This document shows positions 28,103 to 35,672 of a stretch of 35,672 nucleotides of DNA, in pieces. The DNA comes from Desulfobacterales bacterium (GTDB taxonomy: Bacteria > Desulfobacterota > Desulfobacteria > Desulfobacterales > JAFDMD01), in assembly GCA_029939135.1 (NCBI GenBank), contig JAOZTP010000003.1:1-35672 (forward strand). The letters are read 5' to 3'. The notes under the pieces were generated by a model that searched no databases, was not told the DNA's origin, and was given only the letters and a program-made list of their open reading frames with translations. Position numbers and translations under genes: made by a program. Numbering within the stretch: position 1 is the stretch's first letter; each line of letters begins with the position of its first letter.

Positions 28103-29490
28103 ATGACAATTTTTTTTAGTATAATTGCAATTTTTACGGCTTGCATAATAGCCGCTTTTAATCATTCCTATAAACTGCTTAAAGAGGAGGCTGGAGCAAA
28201 AAGATATATAGAGATATTAAGAGAAACCCGCCCGAAGTTTGCAAAAGAATATAAAAAATATTTAAAAGCAGGGTTGGATAAACTTGATTCTATTTTCGGA
28301 AAGCCTTTTAGCGATCAGGCTTTAACTATTAATACATCCTTTGCGGTTTTCTATGCAATATCCTTTTTTGCGTTATCTTGGCTTATAGGCGGAAGCGGTA
28401 AAATAGGCTCTATAATCATACTGTCGGAAAACCTTTCCATTCCTTTAAGGTTTTTCTCCGTTTTTATTTTTATACTTGTCTTTATTTTAATCTTTTATCT
28501 AATTTTTAATTACAAAAAATTTGACATAGCAGCCGAAAATATTCTTTCAAAAATAGTCCCGAAAAATTTTCAAGATGGATTTATCGCCTATTTTTTGCTC
28601 TGTCATTTCTTGCTTCAGCCTTTGTTTTAGATAATTATTTTATTTTATTTTTTTCAGCTTTGTTAAGCCCTGCATTCGTATCCGTATTCATATTCGCAGC
28701 CATATTCGCAGGAGCAGGAATGGGAATATTTTCATTATTATATGTCGCAGCCTTATTATTATATAAAAAAAGATTTTTATTATATTATATATCATCCGTT
28801 ATTATTATTTTATTCTTTACGGTTTTGGGTTTGGAGATAAAAAATATTAAAGTTGATAATGAATCGGTCTCATCTTTATTCTTTTTTATTATCCTTCCTT
28901 GCACAAACGGAGCTATGGACTTTATATCCTTTTTGATAAGCAGAATTTTGGGCAGAAAGATAGAAAAGGATGAAAAAATTTGCTCTTTTCTATGGCATTT
29001 TGCAATTGATTTTATTGCGGCTGTAACTTTGCTCGTGCTGTTGATTTTCGGAATAACCTTTTTAACCGAAATTTTTAATATTTTAATTATAAAAAATCCG
29101 AAATTGATGATAAATCTGCCTGAAATCATAGAGAATGCAAAGGCGGAGCCTTGGGGCGCAAAAGGTTTATGGATAACCTTAATGTTAATAAGCACCCTTA
29201 TCCCCACCTTTTCTCATTTTATAATAGCATTTGTCGGAGCTTATACCCTCTATTTTACGCCGGCAAAAATAAGAGAAGCTATTGCTTTAAAAATAGAGCA
29301 AAAAAAGAGCCCGCAGGATTTAACTTTGTCCGCCCTTTATTTTGCGCTTAAATATCCGTTATGCGTAGCTGTTGGAATTGGCTTTTGGACGCTTTTAATA
29401 TTTTTTTTAAATAAATTTATGCATGTTGCGGCAAAATTATCAGACGTAGCCTATGCGGGAATAGATTTTGCCGAATATATTATTCGTTAA
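28103..29490 (+). CDS. Polytopic membrane protein in two frames (28103-28630 and 28660-29490), probably one gene joined by a -1 frameshift or split by an indel
   Basis: Downstream frame is open well upstream of 28660 (FSRWIYRLFFALSFLASAFVLDNYFILFFSALLSPAF); heptamer A AAT TTT at 28564-28570 joins the frames into ~462 aa. Confidence 0.6.
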
Positions 29491-29624
29491 GTTAAAGGAA
29501 GCCGCTTTAACTGGTTTTTTCTTGACAAAAAGCTCCTGCCAATATAGACAAATAAAATTATTTTGTGGAAAATCAGATTAACCGGTAATTTTTATAAAGT
29601 TTTATATCACAATACGGAGTCTTT

Positions 29625-30257
29625 ATGAGCGAAACTCAGAAAGTTTCCGCCTCCGATAATAAAAAAAAAGATGCGGGCGGTACTACAATTTTGTTTTTTT
29701 TGATAGGCGTTGCAATAAGCCTTGCCCTCGGATGGATCATATTTCCGAAACTCCTTTACTCTAAAAAAAGTCAGCCTATAGATTTTAGCCATGTCGTGCA
29801 TAGCGAGGCTGTGGGCGATTGCGACAGTTGTCATTTTTTTCGAGAAGACGGAACATTTTCGGGTGCTCCTACGCTTGCCGAATGTATAGATTGTCATGAA
29901 GAGGCGCAAGGGGATACCGAAGATGAAAGAATATTTGTAGAGGAGTATGTCGCTCAGAACAAAGAGGTTCCATGGCTTATATATTCGGAACAGCCGGACT
30001 CCGTTTTCTTTTCTCATGCCGCTCATGTTAAAAAAGCGAAAATGTCTTGCGAAAGCTGCCATGGCGAAATTGGAACATCCGACGCCTTGCCGATTTACGA
30101 GGAAAATAGAATTACGGGTTACAGTCGTAATATATGGGGCAAAAATATAGCCGGAATTAAAAAGCATACATGGGACCGTATGAAAATGAACGACTGCGGC
30201 GAGTGTCATGAAGAAGAGATCGGCGATAAAGGCTCCTGTTTTCAGTGTCATAAATAG
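29625..30257 (+). CDS. qrcA: Membrane-anchored multihaem cytochrome c, QrcA-like
   Basis: N-terminal TM anchor; five CxxCH motifs (CDSCH, CIDCH, CESCH, CGECH, CFQCH); first gene of a four-subunit cluster. Confidence 0.8.
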   Translation: MSETQKVSASDNKKKDAGGTTILFFLIGVAISLALGWIIFPKLLYSKKSQPIDFSHVVHSEAVGDCDSCHFFREDGTFSGAPTLAECIDCHEEAQGDTEDERIFVEEYVAQNKEVPWLIYSEQPDSVFFSHAAHVKKAKMSCESCHGEIGTSDALPIYEENRITGYSRNIWGKNIAGIKKHTWDRMKMNDCGECHEEEIGDKGSCFQCHK

Positions 30258-30300
30258 GTTATAGTATTTGACTTGAAAGTTATACGCGAGGAAGATTTTT

Positions 30301-32508
30301 ATGAAGATAGACAGACGAAGTTTTTTATCGCTTGGAGCGGGCGCAACCGCGGGGCTTGCATTTTCGCCGCTTCCTTGGAAATTAATGGACGATTCGTCAA
30401 TATGGACGCAGAATTGGCCTTGGGTTCCGGTTCCTACGGACGGAGAGGCGAGTTATGTAGATACGGTATGCTCCCTTTGTCCGGGAGGCTGTGGAATTAC
30501 CATAAGAAAGATAGACGATAGAGTAGTTAAGGCGGAAAAGAAAGATAGCGATAACGCTAACTCTGGCATTTGCATTTTGGGGCTTTCATCTCCTCAACTT
30601 CTTTACAGTCCTTCCCGTATAAAAACTCCTTTAAAAAAGATTGAAGGCAAATGGGTTAAAATAAGCGTAAAAGAGGCGGTTGCCGAAATTGCGGAAAAGC
30701 TTAAAGATTTACGAAAAGACAAATTGTCTCATACTTTGGCTTGCATTTCTGGCTCCTCTTCGGGAACGGTTCCGGCTCTTTTTGAAAGATTTCTTAAAGC
30801 TTACGGATCGCCTAATTTTATAACGGTTCCTTCGGTTAAAGATGTTTATAAGCTTGTTTTTTCTTTGTCTCTCGGTTCGCCTTATGTTCCCGTATTTGAT
30901 ATTGCAAACTCCGATTTTGTAGTAAGTTTCGGGACCGGACTTTTAGACGGATGGGGAAATCCGGCTCAAGCATTTAAAGCCCATAGTATTTTAAAGGATA
31001 ATAAGAAAAAATTAATTCAGATAGAGGCGCGTCTTTCCAATACCGCCGCAAAAGCGGATAAATGGATACCTATAAAGCCGGGCACCGAAGGGGTTTTGGC
31101 GTTGGGCATGGCGAATATAATAATTGAAAAACGGCTTTATCTTAATAAAAATATTTTATTCGATAGCGTTACCGAGGGTTTTGAAGAATTTAAAGCCCTT
31201 GTAGCAAAAGATTATTCGGTTAAAGCGGTCGCCGAAATAACAGGCGTAAAACAGGAAGATATAACCGCTTTGGTGGAAGATTTTATGAAGGCTCAAAGCC
31301 CTGTCGCATTATTCGGCAGAGGCGAAGGCACTATACCAGGAAGCCTGCATGAAATGATGGCGGTAAACTTTTTAAATGCGCTTGCAGGCAACTTTAATAA
31401 AGCAGGAGGCGTTCATCTTCTTTCGGATAATAGCTATATTAATTGGACAGAGCCTATTTTAGACGATACGGCTTATTATGGCATAAACAAAAAAAGATTA
31501 GACGGCGCCGGAGACGGAAAATACTTTTTGGCAAAACATCTTTTAAATCGCCTGCCGGAAGTTCTTAATTCTTCCGAAACCTCTCCGATAAACATGCTTT
31601 TTGTAACGGATTCAAATCCGTTTTATACTATGGCGGATACAAAACTTGTTCGGGAGGCATTCGAGAAAATACCGTTTATAGTATCCTTTTCATCTTATAT
31701 GGACGAAACCGCATCTATGGCGGATATTATTTTGCCAAATCATTTCTTTTTGGAACGTTATCAAGACGTAGTCGCTACATGCGGGCTTAAACCTGCGGTA
31801 GGGCTATCCAAACCTGTAGTTAATCCTATTTTTGACACAATTCATTCTGGAGACGCCGTAATATTTATTGCAAAGGCTTTGGGCGGAACCATAGCCGAGT
31901 CTTTTGCTTGGGATGATTACAAGGCTTGTCTTGACGAAACGTTAGAGGCAAAAAAAGATATTATGGATAAAGAGCTTTTCTGGGTAGACGAAAGCGGAGT
32001 TTTTAACGCTTTTGCCGACGCCGAAAGCTCCGGAAAGTTTGAATTTATAAACGATAAAATCAGACAAACAAAGCCTTATACCTTTGTTGAAGCCGAAGGG
32101 GAAAAGAAGCAATATCCTCTTACCCTTATCCGATTCGATTCAATGAGAATCGCATCCGGTTACACGGCTAATTCCCCTTTTATGACAAAAACGGTAGCCG
32201 ATACAGTCATTAAAGAGAATGATATTTTTGTAGAGATTAATCCGAAAACGGCGGCGGAATATAATCTAACCGACGGAAGTAAGGCTCTTTTGACCACTCC
32301 CAAGGGAAAGGCTCAAGTTAGAGTTCATCTTTACGAAGGCATAATGCAGGGTATTATATCAATGCCGAGCGGACTTGGACATTCCGGCTATGATAACTAT
32401 TTGGCGGGTAAAGGTATAAATATTAATGAACTTATCGGGCAAATCGAAGATCCTGCATCCGGTTTTGATGCCGCATGGGGAATCCGAGCGGTATTGGTTC
32501 GTGTCTGA
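30301..32508 (+). CDS. qrcB: Molybdopterin-oxidoreductase-family subunit, QrcB-like
   Basis: Tat-like DRRSFLSLGAGATAG; CSLCPGGCGITIRKIDDRVVKAE...GICILG; ADIILPNHFFLERYQD. Confidence 0.8.
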   Translation: MKIDRRSFLSLGAGATAGLAFSPLPWKLMDDSSIWTQNWPWVPVPTDGEASYVDTVCSLCPGGCGITIRKIDDRVVKAEKKDSDNANSGICILGLSSPQLLYSPSRIKTPLKKIEGKWVKISVKEAVAEIAEKLKDLRKDKLSHTLACISGSSSGTVPALFERFLKAYGSPNFITVPSVKDVYKLVFSLSLGSPYVPVFDIANSDFVVSFGTGLLDGWGNPAQAFKAHSILKDNKKKLIQIEARLSNTAAKADKWIPIKPGTEGVLALGMANIIIEKRLYLNKNILFDSVTEGFEEFKALVAKDYSVKAVAEITGVKQEDITALVEDFMKAQSPVALFGRGEGTIPGSLHEMMAVNFLNALAGNFNKAGGVHLLSDNSYINWTEPILDDTAYYGINKKRLDGAGDGKYFLAKHLLNRLPEVLNSSETSPINMLFVTDSNPFYTMADTKLVREAFEKIPFIVSFSSYMDETASMADIILPNHFFLERYQDVVATCGLKPAVGLSKPVVNPIFDTIHSGDAVIFIAKALGGTIAESFAWDDYKACLDETLEAKKDIMDKELFWVDESGVFNAFADAESSGKFEFINDKIRQTKPYTFVEAEGEKKQYPLTLIRFDSMRIASGYTANSPFMTKTVADTVIKENDIFVEINPKTAAEYNLTDGSKALLTTPKGKAQVRVHLYEGIMQGIISMPSGLGHSGYDNYLAGKGININELIGQIEDPASGFDAAWGIRAVLVRV

Positions 32509-32535
32509 AATATTATTTAATCTATTGAGGTAGTA

Positions 32536-33312
32536 ATGAGTAAAGGATCTAAACATAAAGATAAAAAATTCGGAATGGTCATTGATCTTGATAAATGCAC
32601 CGGTTGCGGCGCCTGTATGGTCGCCTGTATGTCCGAAAATAACGTGCCCTTTAAAGAGAATGAATCCAACAAATTAGATTCTATAACTTGGATGAGGGTT
32701 TATAAATTGGAAAACGGCAAATCTTTTCCTGATGCGGATATTTGCTTTTTACCGAGACCATGTATGCACTGCGAAGGGGATCACGGGCATGCCCCATGCG
32801 TTTCTGTCTGCCCCGCCATTGCTACCGATTATGATCATAAGACCGGAATTGTAAGCCAAATATATACAAGATGCTTTGGCTGCCGATATTGTATGGCGGC
32901 TTGTCCTTATCATGCTCGCTATTTTAATTGGTGGGATCCTGTATGGCCGGAAGGCATGGAAAAGTTGTTAAACCCGAATGTTTCTCCTCGTATGCGCGGA
33001 GTAGTTGAAAAATGTAGTTTCTGCCATCATAGGTATCAACTTGCGCTTGATAAGGCTTATGCGGACGGCAGAGATAAGATAGAAGAGGATGAATATCAGA
33101 CTGCATGCACTCAAGCCTGCCCCGCAAATGCAATAATTTTCGGAGACTTGGATAATAAAAAGCATGCAGTTTACAGCTTAAAAAAGAATCCTAATACTTT
33201 TAGGCTTCTTGAAAGACTCGGAACCAACCCGAAAGTATATTATCATTCAAGTAGAGAATGGGTTCGAAGAGCGGGCGATAATTATTTAAAACATGAAACT
33301 ACAAAGGCATAG
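32536..33312 (+). CDS. qrcC: 4Fe-4S ferredoxin-type subunit, QrcC-like
   Basis: CTGCGACMVAC, CMHCEGDHGHAPCVSVCP, CFGCRYCMAACPYHARYFNW, CSFCHHR, CTQACPANAI. Confidence 0.88.
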   Translation: MSKGSKHKDKKFGMVIDLDKCTGCGACMVACMSENNVPFKENESNKLDSITWMRVYKLENGKSFPDADICFLPRPCMHCEGDHGHAPCVSVCPAIATDYDHKTGIVSQIYTRCFGCRYCMAACPYHARYFNWWDPVWPEGMEKLLNPNVSPRMRGVVEKCSFCHHRYQLALDKAYADGRDKIEEDEYQTACTQACPANAIIFGDLDNKKHAVYSLKKNPNTFRLLERLGTNPKVYYHSSREWVRRAGDNYLKHETTKA

Positions 33313-33385
33313 CCGCTGCATTTTATAAATTAAATAAAGTAAAAATTTTATAATATATTATGAAAATATTAGGAGCATAAGGTCT

Positions 33386-34624
33386 ATGGATTCGGCATTA
33401 ATACCCAAAGGAGTTAAACGTTGTTCGTTAGGACGGTTTTCATTATGGATGATAGCGCTTACCGCCATTCTGTTGTGGGGCGTTATTGCCATGCTTTTAT
33501 GCTGGTTTAAAGGACTTAATCAGACTAATATGAATGATGCTTACGGTTTTGCATTATGGATATGGGCTGATTTGGCGGTTATTGCTTTGGGCGGCGGAGC
33601 TTTTTTTACAGGTTTTTTAAAATATATAGTCGGTAAAGACGAACTTAAAAATATTATCAATTATGCGGTTGTAATAGGGGTTGTCTGCTATGTTTCCGCT
33701 TTATTGATATTGGCTATAGACGTAGGGCAGCCTTTAAGAAGCTGGTTTATCTTTTGGCATGCAAATGTTCATTCTATGCTTACGGAAGTTGCTTTTTGTC
33801 TTTCCTGCTATCTTGTGGTTCTTATTATCGAGTTTTTGCCACTGTTATTTGAAAATCCCAAATTGGATAGAAAACCTTTTTTCCATCATTTAAGCCATAA
33901 CATGCATGAAATAATGGCTATATTTGCCGCTACCGGAGCCTTTTTATCTTTTTTCCATCAAGGTTCCTTGGGCGGAGTATCTGGCGTTCTTTTCGGACGC
34001 CCCTTTGCTTTTAGAGAAGGATTATTTATTTGGCCTTGGACATTCTTCCTATTTACTTGGTCTGCGGCGGCATGCGGTCCCTGTTTTACCATTTTAATTA
34101 CTCGCATAACCGAAAAAATAGCGAAGAAAAAGTTGGTAAAAGATAATGTTATAGATCTTCTTGCCAAAATATCCGGTTGGATGCTCGGTACATACATTAT
34201 AGCGAAAATATTCGACACATGGTATTGGGCGGCATATACTCTTCCGAAACAAGGATTTTCTTTAATCGATTTTTATTCCAATAATCCTTTTTACGGAATA
34301 TGGATATTAATTGTCGAAATATTCGTATGCGGCATTATTCCCGCCGTAATACTTATAAGCTCCAAAGGGCGCAAAAATAAGAGATTATTTATGACGGCAA
34401 TAATTCTTGCGGTTATCGGAGTTTGTATAAACAGATGGGTTATGGTGATGCAAACTATGGCGGCGCCGGTAATGACATTTGAAGACTGGTTTATGTATTA
34501 CCCAAGCTGGCAAGAGGTGGCGACTACAATTTTACCTGTTGCTTTTGGCGCTATTTTTATATCTTTTGCATACAGATATTTACCTATATTTCCACAGGAA
34601 AGCGAATTAAATCCAATAGATTAA
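33386..34624 (+). CDS. qrcD: NrfD/PsrC-family integral membrane subunit, QrcD-like
   Basis: 412 aa polytopic protein; SHNMHEIMAIFAATGAFLSFFHQGSLGG; follows the FeS subunit. Confidence 0.85.
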   Translation: MDSALIPKGVKRCSLGRFSLWMIALTAILLWGVIAMLLCWFKGLNQTNMNDAYGFALWIWADLAVIALGGGAFFTGFLKYIVGKDELKNIINYAVVIGVVCYVSALLILAIDVGQPLRSWFIFWHANVHSMLTEVAFCLSCYLVVLIIEFLPLLFENPKLDRKPFFHHLSHNMHEIMAIFAATGAFLSFFHQGSLGGVSGVLFGRPFAFREGLFIWPWTFFLFTWSAAACGPCFTILITRITEKIAKKKLVKDNVIDLLAKISGWMLGTYIIAKIFDTWYWAAYTLPKQGFSLIDFYSNNPFYGIWILIVEIFVCGIIPAVILISSKGRKNKRLFMTAIILAVIGVCINRWVMVMQTMAAPVMTFEDWFMYYPSWQEVATTILPVAFGAIFISFAYRYLPIFPQESELNPID

Positions 34625-34649
34625 TCTTTTTTTAGAAGGGATAAACAAT

Positions 34650-34808
34650 ATGTTTCCATTTTGTTTTGAATGGGTTTGGGATATGTCTCATATAGTGTTC
34701 ATGGGCGGTTTATGGTATGCTTTGGGAATAGTCGGAGCGGGTTTAACATACTGCATTGTAAAAGCCGCAAAAGAATCGTCCGATAATCATAGCAATGGCG
34801 ATCATTAA
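34650..34808 (+). CDS. 52-aa single-TM microprotein at the end of the qrc-like operon
   Basis: MFPFCFEWVWDMSHIVFMGGLWYALGIVGAGLTYCIVKAAKESSDNHSNGDH*; upstream agaaggg RBS; below the ORF-track length cutoff. Confidence 0.75.
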   Translation: MFPFCFEWVWDMSHIVFMGGLWYALGIVGAGLTYCIVKAAKESSDNHSNGDH

Positions 34809-34824
34809 AAATAAATTTTTTGTA

Positions 34825-34848
34825 TAGGATATAACCGGTTATATCCTA
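34825..34848. terminator. 24-nt perfect palindrome after the qrc-like operon
   Basis: taggatataaccggttatatccta. Confidence 0.5.
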
Positions 34849-35039
34849 ATATTATTTATAATAATTCTTTTTCCATCTTCAAAGGCTTTGCTTCTCTTTT
34901 TACTTTCTTGAAAATTTTTTCTGCGTTCTTAACGGTTCCGATTTTTGCTTCTGATCCTTGTTTCTCAATTATTTTATAATATTTTTATAATAAAGGGCTT
35001 AAGCGTTTTTTAAAGGTGAACATATAATGGTTTTAAAGC

Positions 35040-35672
35040 ATGACTTTTAATATTTTAAATGGGAGATTATATAACGGCTTTTATATAGGAGATAGACAAA
35101 TAGTCGTTTGCCAGCTTGCAAAAAGCAGAAAAGGCTTTAGTCTTAAAAAAATTCTTTTTTTTGAAATAGAGCCGGAACTTATAGATAGAAAAGGAGTTAT
35201 AACGGAGCCGACGCGTTTGGCTTATCTGATAAAAAAAGGGTTTTCCGATAATAATTTCAAACCTAAAAAAGCGGCGTTAAGTTTGGGGGGATTTTTTGTA
35301 AGCTTTAAAAAAGTATTAATAGAAAACCCTTTGGATACTGATTTGAAAAAGCGGGTATTTGCGGAAGCGCAAAAGCATATTCCTTTTGATTTAAAAGAGG
35401 CTTATTTTGATTTTAATATGTTAGAAACAGGCGATAACAAAGGGAAAGCAAAAGAGGCTCTGATTGTTGCGGCAAAAAAGGATATTGTAGATTCTTATAT
35501 TCTGCTTTTAAAAAAAATATCGGTTGAGCCTACGGTTATAGACGTTGATATTTTTGCTTTATATAATGCTTATATATTAAATTACGGAATATCGGATAGA
35601 ATAATTCTTCTTATGGATATTAATTATAAAAGAACTCTTTTTATTATTATAAAAGGTAAATATCCTTTATGT
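35040..35672 (+). CDS. pilM: PilM-like type IV pilus assembly ATPase, truncated by the window end
   Basis: ATG at 35040, open to the end; HIPFDLKEAYFDFNMLE, EALIVAAKKDIVDSYILLLKKISVEPTVIDVDIFALYNAYILNYG; not in the ORF track. Confidence 0.7.
   Translation, partial: MTFNILNGRLYNGFYIGDRQIVVCQLAKSRKGFSLKKILFFEIEPELIDRKGVITEPTRLAYLIKKGFSDNNFKPKKAALSLGGFFVSFKKVLIENPLDTDLKKRVFAEAQKHIPFDLKEAYFDFNMLETGDNKGKAKEALIVAAKKDIVDSYILLLKKISVEPTVIDVDIFALYNAYILNYGISDRIILLMDINYKRTLFIIIKGKYPLC

Noticed and set aside
27830-28119. ORFs of 69, 85 and 64 aa across the tRNA-Leu
   Set aside because: They translate the tRNA gene itself.
29522-29548. TTGACA ... TATAGA promoter upstream of the qrcA-like gene
   Set aside because: Spacer is only 15 nt and the -10 is weak.
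30273-30521. 82-aa + ORF overlapping the start of the QrcB-like gene
   Set aside because: Out-of-frame overlap with a clearly supported CDS; no RBS or motif support.
34860-34985. Minus-strand ~42-codon Lys-rich frame (…IEKQGSEAKIGTVKNAEKIFKKVKREAKPLKMEKELL*)
   Set aside because: Protein-like, but no start codon, too short and no recognisable family.

Overview
35.7 kb AT-rich bacterial chromosomal window, coding on both strands, with no rRNA, CRISPR array, transposase or integrase seen. Mostly metabolic genes: a 5'-truncated fused acyl-CoA mutase (IcmF type), a Phd/PIN toxin-antitoxin pair, etfB/etfA, rimO, dut, a TRAP transporter (dctPQM-like) with an M20 peptidase, a RelA/SpoT enzyme, argJ, an AlkD-like gene, aroQ, a nitroreductase, tRNA-Leu(UAA), a Qrc-like menaquinone reductase operon (multihaem cytochrome, molybdopterin-family subunit, FeS subunit, NrfD subunit, plus an unlisted 52-aa membrane microprotein), and the start of a pilM-like gene cut by the window end. 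The standout is a 7.8-kb gene encoding a ~2.6k-residue secreted protein. It has a pilin-like N-terminal region, about 16 tail-fibre-like repeats of ~90-110 aa, an S74 intramolecular-chaperone (self-cleaving) domain and a Cys-containing C-terminal module. Smaller signals: a dispersed palindromic (MITE-like) repeat family in intergenic gaps, a duplicated relA 3' tail in a 43-codon ORF, a membrane protein gene split at a -1 slippery heptamer, a DUF4160-like gene with an in-frame TGA, a frameshifted small gene, and several perfect palindromes. All family names come from reading motifs; no searches were run.
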